A DNA stretch of 64,000 nucleotides from Posidonia oceanica (GCA_037176725.1 JAZBRS010000029.1:125583001-125647000); one strand, 5' to 3'. Positions 28,008 to 38,724 are shown, counted from the first letter of the stretch. Numbers and translations: made by a program. Notes: a model not told the origin generated them from the sequence alone.

Positions 28008-29972
28008 CTACTGATAGTATTTCTTCAGATAGCAGAGGTTGACGGGCTCAGACTGCTCGACCTGGTCCATATCCTCAAGGGTTACAGCGCCTCCCGAAAA
28101 GATCCGCTTGACCACAAAGGGGCCACGCCAATTGGGTCGGAATTTCCCTCGACCGTCAGGCAAATGAATGGCGCGCAAGACAAGGTCCTCTGGCTGGAAG
28201 CTTCTGGGCTGGACCTTCTTCAAGAATGCTCTGGCCATCCGCTTCTGATAGCAGTGAGCGTTGTGCATGGCTTGCAATCTGCGCTCATCAATCAAGTTCA
28301 GTTGGACGCAGCGGTCTTCGACCCATTCTGCTTCTTCCAACTCAGCTTCCCGCAGGATCCGCAGAGAGGGGATTTCCACTTCAACAGGTAACACCGCTTC
28401 CATGCCGTACACCAGGGAGTACGGGGTGGCTCCTGTAGAGGTCCGGATTGATGTCCTGTACGCCCAGAGCACGTACGGGAGCTTGTCGTGCCAATCCTTG
28501 TGGATTTCTGCCATTTTCTTCAGGATCTTGACAATGTTCTTGTTTGCAGATTCCACTGCTCCGTTCATCTGAGGCCGATAGGGCGAGGATCGATGGTGCT
28601 TGATCTTGAGACTATGCAGGTATTCTTCGATCCTTTTGGCAATGAAGTTTGAGCCGTTATCAGAGATGACAGAGTACGGGACCCCATATCGGGCAACAAT
28701 ATTGTTTCTGATAAATTTTTCTGTTGCCGCAGCGGTGACTGTCTTGTAAGAGGCTGCTTCCACCCACTTGGTAAAGTAATCGATCGCTACCAGAATGTAA
28801 CGATGACCATTTGAAGCAGCAGGGTGGATGGCGCCGATGACATCGATCCCCCAGGTGGAGAAAGGCCATGGCGATGACATGTTGTGCAGCTGATGTGGAG
28901 GGGCCTTGATAAAGTTTCCATGGATTTGACAGTTGTGGCATCTACGCACGAACCGGCAGCAGTCGGCTTCCATGGTCTGCCAGAAATAACCTTGCAGCAT
29001 GATCTTCTTGGCCAGGAGGACGCCGTTCATGTGCGGGCCACAGGTCCCCGCATGCACTTGAAGCATCAGCGTGTCAGCCTCTGATTTGTTCAGACAGCGC
29101 AGTAACATCTGATTGTATGACCTTCTGTACAGCTGTCCGGCCCCTAGCACATATTTTGACGCCAGACGTGCCAGAGTTCTCTTGTCTGTTGCCGTGGTAT
29201 CAGGAGGAAAGCTACCAGACTCCAGGAAGGATTTTATGTCTTGATACCAGGGCTGCCCCTCTGCGGGATCCGCTTCCTCTATGCTCATGCAATATGCAGG
29301 CTGTTCAATGCGAGTGACTGATACATCCACAGTGCTGTCTTCTGAAATGGTGAGCCAGGATGCCAGAGTTGCTAGCGCGTCTGCATACGCGTTCTTTGCT
29401 CTGTTCAGGTACGTGAAGCGGATGCTCTTGAATTCTTCCATCAGCCTCAGCAGGTGTTCGTGATACGGCACAAGCTTGGGATCCTTTGTCTTCCAAACGC
29501 CGTTCACTTGAGAAATCACCAGCATGGCATCACCGTGCACATGCAGCTTCTGCGCCTCATGCTCGAGGGCGACTTTCAACCCCAGGATGCACGCTTCGTA
29601 TTCTGCTTCGTTGTTTGTGCAGGTGAAAGTCAGCTTCCTTGCGAAAGGAGTCATCTGTCCTTGGGGCGTGGTCAGCACTGCGCCTACACCTCGGCCCTTC
29701 TTGTTGACTGCACCATCAAAGTAGAGCTGCCATTCCCTTGCTTCTTCAGGATCTTTCTGCTCAGAGTCCTCCATTGCAAAGAGAATGTCTTCATCAGGGA
29801 ACTGTGTCTGGAGGGGTTGGTATTCAGGCAGAGGGAGGTCAGCAAGATGGTCTGCCATTGCTTGACCCTTCATGGACTTCTGTGTGACAAAGGTGATGTC
29901 GTAATAACACCTGCCACTTAGCACATCTGCCCACCATGGCCGGCTTTTGAAAGAGGAATTTGATGGGATCAT
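28008..29972 (-). CDS. EL-3 pol, RNase H and integrase part
   Basis: This frame continues pol after a +1 shift near 29900. RNase H shows all four acidic sites: LYFDGAV, NNEAEYEA, HGDAMLVIS and NAYADAL. Integrase has the HHCC finger (VHAGTCGPH ... RRCHNCQ, about 29070-28930), the DDE core (WGIDVIG, VISDNGSNF, NGAVESANK) and a C-terminal domain ending CYLKKYYQ and TAG at 28008. The real coding segment begins where homology starts (YYDITFVTQKSMKGQ, about 29905). RNase H removes template RNA; integrase inserts the cDNA. Both domains look intact but are out of frame with RT. It is the closest relative in the window of the EL-1 fragment at 1-1657. Confidence 0.93.
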   Translation of the reverse strand: MIPSNSSFKSRPWWADVLSGRCYYDITFVTQKSMKGQAMADHLADLPLPEYQPLQTQFPDEDILFAMEDSEQKDPEEAREWQLYFDGAVNKKGRGVGAVLTTPQGQMTPFARKLTFTCTNNEAEYEACILGLKVALEHEAQKLHVHGDAMLVISQVNGVWKTKDPKLVPYHEHLLRLMEEFKSIRFTYLNRAKNAYADALATLASWLTISEDSTVDVSVTRIEQPAYCMSIEEADPAEGQPWYQDIKSFLESGSFPPDTTATDKRTLARLASKYVLGAGQLYRRSYNQMLLRCLNKSEADTLMLQVHAGTCGPHMNGVLLAKKIMLQGYFWQTMEADCCRFVRRCHNCQIHGNFIKAPPHQLHNMSSPWPFSTWGIDVIGAIHPAASNGHRYILVAIDYFTKWVEAASYKTVTAAATEKFIRNNIVARYGVPYSVISDNGSNFIAKRIEEYLHSLKIKHHRSSPYRPQMNGAVESANKNIVKILKKMAEIHKDWHDKLPYVLWAYRTSIRTSTGATPYSLVYGMEAVLPVEVEIPSLRILREAELEEAEWVEDRCVQLNLIDERRLQAMHNAHCYQKRMARAFLKKVQPRSFQPEDLVLRAIHLPDGRGKFRPNWRGPFVVKRIFSGGAVTLEDMDQVEQSEPVNLCYLKKYYQ

Positions 29973-32900
29973 GCCGGCATAAGAGCTGCACTGGGTAGGC
30001 CATCAAGTAGTGCCTTAGCTTCTGTGCAGCCCAGACAAGTGACAAGCAGGTCTTCTCTAGTGTTGTGTACCTGGCTTCACATTCATTAAACTTCTTGCTC
30101 AGGTAGTAGATGGCGCGCTCCTTCCTACCAGATTCGTCATGTTGGCCCAAGACGGCGCCCATGGAATGCTGCGTGGTAGAAAGGTAGAGAAGCAAAGGTC
30201 TCCCCGGCGTAGGCGGGACCAGGACAGGAGGCTTGATCAATAGCTGCTTGATCTTGGCAAATGCAGCCTGACACTCCTCGCTCCAGTGAATCTGCGCATT
30301 CTTCTTCAAGAGCTTGAAAATGGGTTCACAGATGGGCGTAAGCTGTGCAATGAAGCGACTGATATATTGTAAACGCCCAAGCAGACTTCTGACTTCTTTT
30401 TCAGTCCTGGGGGGTGGCATGTCCACGATGGCTTGTGCTTTCAACGGGTCCACCTCAATCCCCCTTTGGCTAACAATGTAGCCGAGCAATTTGCCAGAAG
30501 ATACCCCGAATACGCACTTCTTGGGATTCAAGCGCAGCTTGTACTTCCGTAGACGGTCAAAGAGCTTTCTGAGACAGGCAAGATGATCCTCGGGCTCTTT
30601 GGTTTTGGCAATTATATCGTCTACATAGACCTCCACTTCTTGGTGCATGAGGTCGTGGAATAGCGCAGTCATGGCCCTCTGATAGGTCGCACCAGCATTC
30701 TTCAGGCCGAACGGCATGACTTGGTAGCAGAAGACTCCCCAAGGGGTGATGAATGAAGTCTTTTCCATGTCCTCTTTTGCCATTTTGATCTGATTGTATC
30801 CAGAAAAGCCGTCCATGAAGGAGAGCATTTTGTGGCCTGCTGTATTGTCAACTAGGACGTCAATGTGGGGCAATGGAAAGTCGTCCTTGGGACTCGCCTT
30901 GTTCAGGTCCCTGTAGTCGATGCAAATCCAGATTCGGCCATCTTTCTTGGGCACAGGTACAATGTTTGCCAGCCATTCAGGATAAAGAACGACCTTCAGA
31001 AAGTTGACTCTAAGCTGCTTCATTATTTCTTCTTTGATCATGAGCAGCCATTGTGGTCGCCATCTTCTTAGCTTCTGCTTTACTGGCTTGGCATCTGGAT
31101 TTAATGGCAGATTGTGCACCACTATCTCTATGTCAAGGCCGACCATATCTTCATAACTCCAGGCGAAGACATCCGCATATTCTTTCAGGAATGCGATGAA
31201 TTTAGCTCGAGCCTGGGCGGACAGCTGGGCACTGATGCAAACTTCTCTGACTTCCTCAGCTGTGCCAATGTTAACAACCTCCGTTTCTTCTTCAACGTGG
31301 AGGTTGGGGCCTTCTGGGTCGTCGTCATAGGGCCGAAACTCGGGCAAAGGTTCGTCAGTCTCGTCCATGCCCGCGTCATCCTCTTCTCCATAAGCAACAA
31401 GTTCTGAGAGGATCTCTTTCTCGAAGGAAGGGCTCGTGATGTCGAAAGAGTGCATGTGTTCCACTGCTTGGCCCTGGTGACGCTTCAGGATGGTCACGCT
31501 TACTCGAGTATTCTTGTAGCCTCGGTGCGCGACCTCCGTCCCAGCAACTCCTTCTGCTGTTTGCTCTGGCCTGACTGACTCTGCTGAGTGCTCTGCTGAT
31601 TCTGCTGAGGGCTCAACTGACTCTGCTGCTGATACTGCTGATTGCTCTGCTGACTGTGCTGCTGAGGCTGCTGAGGCATTCTGCTCTGCTGCTGCTGTAT
31701 TTACTGCTGATGCTCCCCCCTCTGGGTCTTCTAGTGTGCTCGTGGAGGATACGCCGGACTGGCGGCTGATCTGGTCACTGCCGCTCGATGCCTTGCTCAA
31801 GTGAGGCATGGGTTGCACAAACCACCTAGACCCGCCTTCTGGTTGAAGAGTGATGAGCTCATCTGGTCTAGGGGAGTCCGGCGCTGCTGAGTCTTCTAGA
31901 ACCATGATAGAAGCATGGTCCTCTTGCAGAGGAGGATCCGTGACTACGGCTTTTCCTTTCCTTTCTGCAGCTTGATGGTCTGCCAGGTCTTCTGCTATTG
32001 ACTGGAGTTGTTCTTGATAAAGCAACTCTAAGTCGGACATCCAAGAATCGACCTGGGCTTCTATCGCCACTCCTTCTTCTTCATCTGAGGGGGAGTTGAC
32101 GTAGTAGGCGCCGGGGGCCTGCGGCACTGGCCCAGCTGCAAGACGGATCGCCGCCCTTGGAGTCTGCATGATCTGGTTCACGGGCGCGTCCGCTGATGGC
32201 AGTTCAGATGTAGAAGGCCCAAATAGACAGGCCAGCGGTGCTGCTGATGAATAAGCTTCCAGGGTCACTGCTGGAGAATAAGCAGGGGTGCTCTTTGAAG
32301 CGCTCAAGGGCCCGGAGAGTGTAGTGCTCAGTTGGCCTTTTGTATCGGGCCGTAACTGAGAGAGCGCAGCCTCTGACGCCATGGGGTCTTGCCATGAGAG
32401 CTGCTGTAGGTCGTCAGGAGAATGCGGAGCGGACTGCGCCAGCTGCATTCCTGAAGATGATGTTGAGGGAGCGGGCTGGGCCACGCTGCTGACTGAGTTG
32501 ATAGACTGCCCCTCCAGAGACGGGGGCAGTGGCACTGATGTTGCTGTGACCGCTGGTAGCATACTTGGTTCTGCCAAGGGGAGTGTCTCTGTCTCCTGCA
32601 CTGCTGCTGACTGTTCTTGGAGAACTGGTGTGGCTGCAAAAGGATGAGAACTTGCATCTGCCACGGGGCCTGCTGAACTGCCTGCTGTTTCTGCCAGAGG
32701 GGGAGCTAAATAAACTGACTGTGGGGCCTCTGCTCTGACCACTGTTTCTGCTGAGTTGATTGGGACTGCCTCTGTTGCATCAGACTGCTCCTCATCTGAG
32801 TAGTAGTCCTCAATACACACCCAATCCTCTGCCGGCGCTGTGGCTTGGTAGTCGGTTGATCCCAGAATTCCTGCACTGGTAAAGTTAGTGAGGTCTCTGG

Positions 32901-33282
32901 GAATGGCTGGCGCACGATCCTTGAGCTGGAAGCAGTGATCTTCGTTGAGCTTTGGTTCGTAGCCAAGGCCTTCAGATTTTTTTCGCTCCACTGCTACGAT
33001 CGGCTCCGCGATCCCTTGGCCGTGACGCCCGAGCGGCGTACCCTTTATGTAACCCCACCTGTGACATACATTCTCGACCATTCGAAAGGGGTTGCTGTGA
33101 ACGGTCAAGGAGTTGACACGTTCAAGATCAGGAACGAAGTTAACTGGCTCGCACCGGTTAACGCGATAGAGGGCTTCAGAAGTCTCGGGGTCAAACGGGA
33201 GATTGCGAAGACACGGGAGAGACTGCTTCAATCCGCTCCTTCTCAAAGTTCTCCGCCATGACGACAATGACATCATCGCCAC
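29839..33282 (-). CDS. EL-3 pol, linker and reverse transcriptase part
   Basis: The first half is a Gly-rich patch (GYIKGTPLGRHGQG) followed by a very long Ser/Ala/Glu-rich low-complexity linker of roughly 550 residues. RT follows: YPEWLANIVPVPKKDG, IDYRDLNKASPKDDFPLP, FMDGFSGYNQI, MPFGLKNAGATYQRAM, and catalytic YVDD at about 30627-30616. The RNase H connection segment ends the homology near 29905, where the frame shifts and then stops at 29839. Relative to gag-pro the frame is +1, overlapping it by 92 nt. Ogre elements are known to have an intron between protease and RT; I could not fix one here. The open frame may start at the overlap. Confidence 0.92.
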   Translation of the reverse strand: MAMMSLSSWRRTLRRSGLKQSLPCLRNLPFDPETSEALYRVNRCEPVNFVPDLERVNSLTVHSNPFRMVENVCHRWGYIKGTPLGRHGQGIAEPIVAVERKKSEGLGYEPKLNEDHCFQLKDRAPAIPRDLTNFTSAGILGSTDYQATAPAEDWVCIEDYYSDEEQSDATEAVPINSAETVVRAEAPQSVYLAPPLAETAGSSAGPVADASSHPFAATPVLQEQSAAVQETETLPLAEPSMLPAVTATSVPLPPSLEGQSINSVSSVAQPAPSTSSSGMQLAQSAPHSPDDLQQLSWQDPMASEAALSQLRPDTKGQLSTTLSGPLSASKSTPAYSPAVTLEAYSSAAPLACLFGPSTSELPSADAPVNQIMQTPRAAIRLAAGPVPQAPGAYYVNSPSDEEEGVAIEAQVDSWMSDLELLYQEQLQSIAEDLADHQAAERKGKAVVTDPPLQEDHASIMVLEDSAAPDSPRPDELITLQPEGGSRWFVQPMPHLSKASSGSDQISRQSGVSSTSTLEDPEGGASAVNTAAAEQNASAASAAQSAEQSAVSAAESVEPSAESAEHSAESVRPEQTAEGVAGTEVAHRGYKNTRVSVTILKRHQGQAVEHMHSFDITSPSFEKEILSELVAYGEEDDAGMDETDEPLPEFRPYDDDPEGPNLHVEEETEVVNIGTAEEVREVCISAQLSAQARAKFIAFLKEYADVFAWSYEDMVGLDIEIVVHNLPLNPDAKPVKQKLRRWRPQWLLMIKEEIMKQLRVNFLKVVLYPEWLANIVPVPKKDGRIWICIDYRDLNKASPKDDFPLPHIDVLVDNTAGHKMLSFMDGFSGYNQIKMAKEDMEKTSFITPWGVFCYQVMPFGLKNAGATYQRAMTALFHDLMHQEVEVYVDDIIAKTKEPEDHLACLRKLFDRLRKYKLRLNPKKCVFGVSSGKLLGYIVSQRGIEVDPLKAQAIVDMPPPRTEKEVRSLLGRLQYISRFIAQLTPICEPIFKLLKKNAQIHWSEECQAAFAKIKQLLIKPPVLVPPTPGRPLLLYLSTTQHSMGAVLGQHDESGRKERAIYYLSKKFNECEARYTTLEKTCLSLVWAAQKLRHYLMAYPVQLLCRHDPIKFLFQKPAMVGRCAKWQVLLRHHLCHTEVHEGSSNGRPSC

Positions 33283-36200
33283 GACGGTACTTTATCATTC
33301 GATGGAGGGTCGAAGGAAGGACCTGATGCTTGTGAAGCCAAGGGCGCCCAAGCAGAAGATTGAAGTTAGGCTTCAAGTCGACGACATAGAATTCTACGTC
33401 GAAGACGACCGGACCGATAGCCAGAGGGATAATCAGAATCCCTAGAGCGTCATGGTGAGTGTTGTCAAAAGCAGTCATTCCCTTCACGGCTGGCGTGATA
33501 TCCTCGGCTTTGAATCTGAGCTTGGTTGCTGTACGCAAGGGGCAGACATTAAGGCTTGACCCGTTATCAACCAGTGTCAGGGGAATGCGGAAGTTTTTGA
33601 ACTGCACCGTGACGAACAGGGGCTGGTTGTGATTAATCCCTGCCGAAGGCAGCTCATCACTCGTAAAAGAGATGACCTGGGGCTCCACGATTAACCCAAC
33701 CATGCTCTCCAAGGCAGAAGGCTCAATGGTCTGGGACACACGAGCAGCCTGGAACACGCGAAGAAAAGCCTCGCGGTGCTCGGCAGAAGTGTGGATCAAA
33801 TCCCAGATGGAGATGTCGGCTTTAACCTTCTTAAGCTGGGAAGTTAGGTCCGCTTTAGGTTGGCTTCTCCTAGCAGCTGGAGGGGTGATTCTAGCAGGTT
33901 CTACAGGGGGAGTGGCAGGAAGCTGGGTTACTACAGGTTGGCTAGGGGCTTGGCTAGCTACGGGCTGATCCGGGGTTGGATCTGCTAAGGGTTGGCCTGA
34001 GGGTGGGGGTATAACAGGTCCAGGGTGAATTGGCCTAGTTGCCGGTGCTGGGGGCCTATAAACCCTCCCCGATCGCGTTACTTCCGTGCACATTTCCGTG
34101 GCGTAGCTGTAAGGGACGCGATGGGTGTCCAGGGTCAAATCAATGACGACTGGAGCATGTGCTGCGAGCACAGGAGGGGTTACAGGGGGACCTACAGGAT
34201 GTTGAGGTCTATCTATTGGGTATGGTTGTTGGGGTGGGAAGGCTGGGGCAGGTTGAGGTCTGCCTAGAAGGTGTAGCTGAGGCCGCCCTAAAAGGTAGAT
34301 GGGAGAACTAGGTTGGGCTCTAGCCAAAAGGTGTACAGGAGATTGAGCCTGAGGGAGCATGGTGGGAGGCGCGAGAGGGCGCTCCGGCCTAGCACGCGGT
34401 CGGATCAAATGGATTCCCGACTCGGAGCCGGCAACTGCCGCCAAATAGAGACTGACTGGGAAAGGCTCAGAGATGTCAGAGATAAGATCAGAAGGGTCTA
34501 CTACAGAAGTAGCAGGCTCAGAAGGAAAGACAGAGTGGACGCCTGAGGTTCCCGCCCCTCCCGGATAAGAGTGCTCCGGTAAAGGTTGGCGGACGATGCC
34601 AGAATGCGGGGGAACAGCTGGAGATGCAGATGCATGAGTGTGTGCTTGAGTGGAAGCCTCGTGCGTGTCGATCACAATCGTTTCCGATTCGATCAGGTCC
34701 TGAATTGCATTCCGCAGGGAGAAGCAATTATCCGTCGAATGCCCGACGCTTCGATGGAAATTGCAGAAGAGGTCCGGCCTAAACCAATGCGGCAGAGGGC
34801 TTGGCGGCGGACGAACCTCCGGGAACTTCAGGAGCGATGCCACCTTCGGCAAGATGACCGTGAGTGGTTCCACCAGTGGGGTGAAATTCCTCCTCTCAGC
34901 GGGTGGTCTTCTTTGCCTTGGGTGTGAGCCTTGCTGAACCGGTGCGGCAGGATAGACCGGTCTAGCGGTGGTAGTGATGTGCGGTGTGTGAGGGTTCCTA
35001 GGTGCAGGAGCGTACACTATCTGAGCTGGGGCAGGCCGGGACGGCAAGCGAACAGGCACAGTAGGAGAATCGACGAATGCAACAGCGGGTTTCGGCGAAT
35101 CCTTCCTCTTCGGGCGGTTGTTGTTGCTGCCGCTGTTGTTGTTGTAGGTGCTGCTGTTGGCACTGTCGCTGCTGATCACTGCCTGCTTAGCGAACGCAGA
35201 GAGAGCCGGGAAGTTGCCACTCCGCAAAGAACTCTCCACACGTGCTCCAGCTCTGATGAGTGCCGCAAAAGTAGTGACTGGCTGAATGCTAAGCAGAGCT
35301 CCGAGAGACGGCTGCGCCCCTTTGATGACGATCTCGATAGATTCCTCGTCAGAGGGTCTATCTCGAACCTGAGAGGCAAGGGCGCGCCAGCGGCCGACGT
35401 ACTCCCCTAACGGCTCGCCAGAGTTCTGCTTGCTGGCGATCAAGTCCGCCCTCTTTGGGACAAGATCGAGGTTGAAGGAGTATTGCTCCAGGAACGCCTG
35501 GCTGAGGTCGTTCCAAGTCTTGATGGCTGACATATCGAGTGATGTGAACCACTTGAGTGCCGGCCCGGTCAAACTCTTCTGGAACAAGCGGATCAGCAAC
35601 CTCTCGTCAGCCTGAAGCTGAGCGAGATCACCGCAATACGCCTTCAGGTGTGCTACGGGGCAACCCCTACCATTATACTTTTCAAAGTCCGGGATTTTGA
35701 ACTTCGGAGGGAGTACCGCCTCTGGAAAGCAGCAGAGGTCCCGAAATTGGTAGGTCTGGTGCTCAGTACCCTGCACTAGTCGTAGTGCCTTCTCCAAGAC
35801 GTCCATCTGATTATTGATGGGGTCTGGAATTGCTGCTGTAGGAGAGGGATCAGCAGGGGTAGTGAGTACATACGCCGAATGGGTCGCACCTAAGTGCTCC
35901 TCCGGATCTACCATAGCGTCGCCTGGTGGAGCAACGGGATGGCCGGCGTATCCGTGCTGGGGGACAGTGTATGCAGGAGTGTATGCAGGATGCTGGACTT
36001 GGTGAAGAGGAGAAGAATAAATGCCATGCTGTGCTAGGATAGGGGGAGGATGACGGAGCACCAATTGCTGTACAGGCGGAGTGCCAGACAGCGAGCTAGT
36101 GAGGTACTGGGCTCCAGCCGGTCCAAAGGATTGACCATCAGGAGGAAGTGGAGCATGCTGTGCCAAGTGTTGTGCAGCAGGAGGCGGTAACTGAGCCCCC

Positions 36201-36934
36201 ATCGTCGGGACCGTGAGCGGTTGCGACGATGGTCGAGGCGGGGGTGCAGAGGTTGATGCATGAAATGCAGGAACTGGCCTCGGAGGAACCTCAGGAACGA
36301 CAGGAGTAGAAGAAGGACGAACTGATAGAGCCATGCCCTGCAGTCTCTGGGCGAGCTCCATCAGATGCTGGTACTGAGCTTCGGGCGTCTCGCCAGTGGG
36401 GACGCTGAAGTGCAGTGCCGGCGGGGATTGAGAAGCAAGTGGCACGGACACAGACTGTCCGGGAGGGAAGGATTCTACAGAAAGTGCCGCAGCAGCGGTG
36501 GAAGGGATGTCGAAAGCGACGTATCCCTGGGACGGAGGGGGCAGTGGCATCTCCGGAGCGCGAGTAACGGCCGTCAAGATAGACTCGGCGACCGGATCCG
36601 GAGGAAGGGAGGCTTGCCACTGTCCCAGGATGTACTGAGAACCTAGAGACGTCAGAGGAGGAAACCCTGGCGTCGGAGGGGGAACAAGAGGGACAGAAAG
36701 AGCAACCGGAGGGGCCAGAACGGAAACATCCTCCGTGGCAGGAGTAAAAGAAGGCTCACTAACGTACTGGACCATCGCTGACCTAGAGCGTGTGAGAATA
36801 GGGCTGCGACGAGTATTCAAACGGTGAGTCCTAAGAGGAGCTATCGTCGCAAATGCGGATAGCTCAGAGGGGGAATGGTCGTGAACTAAGTCGCAAAAGG
36901 GCGTCAACGGGGGTCGATACTCGAGCTCTGGCAA
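33191..36934 (-). CDS. EL-3 gag-pro
   Basis: A frame of 1,247 codons; the first in-frame ATG is at 36775, so about 1,194 residues if that start is used. Order: a Pro-rich N-terminal third; the Retrotrans_gag domain at roughly residues 400-600 (FEKYNGRGCPVAHLKAY, GPALKWFTSL, EYVGRWRALASQ); an atypical zinc knuckle C-x2-H-x4-H-x4-C (FCNFHRSVGHSTDNC) near residue 735; a second Pro-rich stretch; a helix (DISIWDLIHTSAEHR); and retropepsin with LVDNGSS (catalytic Asp at about residue 1123) and LLLGRPWL. DNGS in place of DTGS is common in this lineage. Gag builds the particle and protease cleaves the polyprotein. No stop or frameshift was found. Confidence 0.93.
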   Translation of the reverse strand: MPELEYRPPLTPFCDLVHDHSPSELSAFATIAPLRTHRLNTRRSPILTRSRSAMVQYVSEPSFTPATEDVSVLAPPVALSVPLVPPPTPGFPPLTSLGSQYILGQWQASLPPDPVAESILTAVTRAPEMPLPPPSQGYVAFDIPSTAAAALSVESFPPGQSVSVPLASQSPPALHFSVPTGETPEAQYQHLMELAQRLQGMALSVRPSSTPVVPEVPPRPVPAFHASTSAPPPRPSSQPLTVPTMGAQLPPPAAQHLAQHAPLPPDGQSFGPAGAQYLTSSLSGTPPVQQLVLRHPPPILAQHGIYSSPLHQVQHPAYTPAYTVPQHGYAGHPVAPPGDAMVDPEEHLGATHSAYVLTTPADPSPTAAIPDPINNQMDVLEKALRLVQGTEHQTYQFRDLCCFPEAVLPPKFKIPDFEKYNGRGCPVAHLKAYCGDLAQLQADERLLIRLFQKSLTGPALKWFTSLDMSAIKTWNDLSQAFLEQYSFNLDLVPKRADLIASKQNSGEPLGEYVGRWRALASQVRDRPSDEESIEIVIKGAQPSLGALLSIQPVTTFAALIRAGARVESSLRSGNFPALSAFAKQAVISSDSANSSTYNNNSGSNNNRPKRKDSPKPAVAFVDSPTVPVRLPSRPAPAQIVYAPAPRNPHTPHITTTARPVYPAAPVQQGSHPRQRRPPAERRNFTPLVEPLTVILPKVASLLKFPEVRPPPSPLPHWFRPDLFCNFHRSVGHSTDNCFSLRNAIQDLIESETIVIDTHEASTQAHTHASASPAVPPHSGIVRQPLPEHSYPGGAGTSGVHSVFPSEPATSVVDPSDLISDISEPFPVSLYLAAVAGSESGIHLIRPRARPERPLAPPTMLPQAQSPVHLLARAQPSSPIYLLGRPQLHLLGRPQPAPAFPPQQPYPIDRPQHPVGPPVTPPVLAAHAPVVIDLTLDTHRVPYSYATEMCTEVTRSGRVYRPPAPATRPIHPGPVIPPPSGQPLADPTPDQPVASQAPSQPVVTQLPATPPVEPARITPPAARRSQPKADLTSQLKKVKADISIWDLIHTSAEHREAFLRVFQAARVSQTIEPSALESMVGLIVEPQVISFTSDELPSAGINHNQPLFVTVQFKNFRIPLTLVDNGSSLNVCPLRTATKLRFKAEDITPAVKGMTAFDNTHHDALGILIIPLAIGPVVFDVEFYVVDLKPNFNLLLGRPWLHKHQVLPSTLHRMIKYRRGDDVIVVMAENFEKERIEAVSPVSSQSPV

Positions 36935-38082
36935 AGGGAAACTCGCTTACCGATCACGCTGACACAACAGAAGGAAATTAGGGTTAGAACCTAAAAGATG
37001 AATGAGTTAGTTAAGTGGCATGAATGATGTGCATGCTTTCTAGTATGCCCCCTTTCCTAACTAGTGTTTCCTAGCAAGGTTGTCTACTCCAGGTATCCCT
37101 GGATATACGGGTCACCGACTCAGGTCAGAAAAAGTAGATCCCCTGTCTAACTCCCGGCCCAAAGCTCAGGTAATGACAGGGTGGTGCGTTAGTGGCCTCT
37201 ACCCCGCCAAAGCGTGGGTGGTACCCTCTACTAACACCGACACGACCCCCGAACAAGGAGGGGACGGACCGACCAACTCATGCCACGCCCAAAGCAGTGG
37301 AACAAGAGGCCGGAACCATCCTTCGCAGACTAGTAGGTGGACTCAGAGGAGAAGAATGCATGCCCTATATGATGCTTATGCAAAATGATTAGAGTTTTTT
37401 ATCTTGCACATTTTTTTAACCAAAGGGAGTGAAGGATGGTTTGTAGTCTCTAGTTGCCCCTAGAAGTTCTTTTTACTTGCACTTTTTAGTTAACCATGGG
37501 GGAAGCAGGCAAGTTTCTACTATCCTAAGCATGGCAAGTGCAAAAGGGAAGAAAATCAGTCAAGCATGGCAAGCAACCATCATACAACACAACAAAAGGC
37601 ATGTTCATGGCATGTGCGAGTGTTTGTGAATATGATGGTGAAAAAGAAACATTCATCAAGTCAAAAGGCAGGTAAGCATAGTATGTGCGTGTGTAGTGGC
37701 ATAGCAAGGGTGTAAAAGAAGCATTCAACATCCAAAAAGCATGTATTTTAGCCAAACAAAGTATGTAGACATGTAATGTGCGGGAATTAAAGCAGTAATA
37801 AGCAAGTAAGGTAAAGTAAGGTAGAAGTAAGCAGACTGTAAAAGAAATAGGAGCATAAGCAAGGCAATAAGTAAGTAAACAGGCAAAGGAGCAAAGTCAG
37901 GCAAAAGAAAGCGCAAACCGAGGCAAAAGAGATGCAAAAACCTAAGCAAAGTAGCCACGAAGCGACTTGCTAGGAGTTTGCACAGAAAAGCGAGCAAAAC
38001 AGGCGAAGAAGGCACACAAGGCAGACAAAACTGCAAAACAAACGAGCGAAAAGCCGGGAACGAAAGCCGGAGTCTAGTCTAT
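36935..38082 (-). other. EL-3 untranslated leader
   Basis: About 1.15 kb between the PBS and gag with no convincing ORF. Some Ogre elements have an extra ORF upstream of gag; I do not see one here. Confidence 0.7.
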
Positions 38083-38100
38083 TCCCCAGCAGAGTCGCCA
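38083..38100 (-). promoter_or_regulatory. Primer binding site, tRNA-Arg type
   Basis: Minus strand TGGCGACTCTGCTGGGGA starts one base after the 5' LTR end. It matches the 3' end of plant tRNA-Arg as I remember it, with at most one difference depending on isoacceptor. tRNA-Arg is the primer known for Ogre elements. Confidence 0.88.
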
Positions 38101-38427
38101 CTGTAGCGATCCCGATCGGAATCAGGCTCGCTATTTTTTATAGCGGCGATTGAGATCCGAGGAAGAGGCTCAACTCGAAAACACTTAAAATCGAGGAGAA
38201 AAAGGAAAGATAAGACAAATCAGAGTCGCCACCACGTCTATTAACGGAAGACGAGGAAAACCGGGGTAATGCGTGAATTAACGCGCAAAACCGAGCAATA
38301 AATGCAAAGCAAAGCAATGCAAAGGAAAACAAATGCAAACAAATGCAAATGAGATGACTCTAGCCTAGGATAAGGGCAGTACGGTCATTGCGGGCCAAAA
38401 GACAGGGTAAGGACTCCTGTTACGTGC

Positions 38428-38449
38428 GGGGAAGGTGTTAGGCACCCCC
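38428..38449 (-). promoter_or_regulatory. Conserved LTR motif, 5' LTR of EL-3
   Basis: Second EL-3 copy of the GTGCCTAACACCTTCCCC core. Confidence 0.75.
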
Positions 38450-38724
38450 GACACGCCCGAGAATCGGTCTTTCTAGGCTTACGCTCGCATACGCAGGGAA
38501 ATGCAGGATTGAATGCCTATGTGCCTATAAGTGCCTAAATGAATGCTCAAGGTGTGCTCTAAGTGGGAAGAAACAAAGCAAGGAAGTAAACGTGCTCTCT
38601 AAGTGCTCAGCTACGCTGTCCGTGTTCCGAATTAGGCGAAACCTAGCTCGTGAGAACTCCAGACAGTAAGCATCACAGCCCTATATGCAAATGCAAGCGA
38701 GAAAACAAAACAGCGAGAAAACCA

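Noticed and set aside
31500..32900. A separate gene between protease and RT of EL-3
   Set aside because: The Ser/Ala/Glu-rich stretch is in frame with RT and low-complexity; no own start or domain, so treated as linker (or partly intron).
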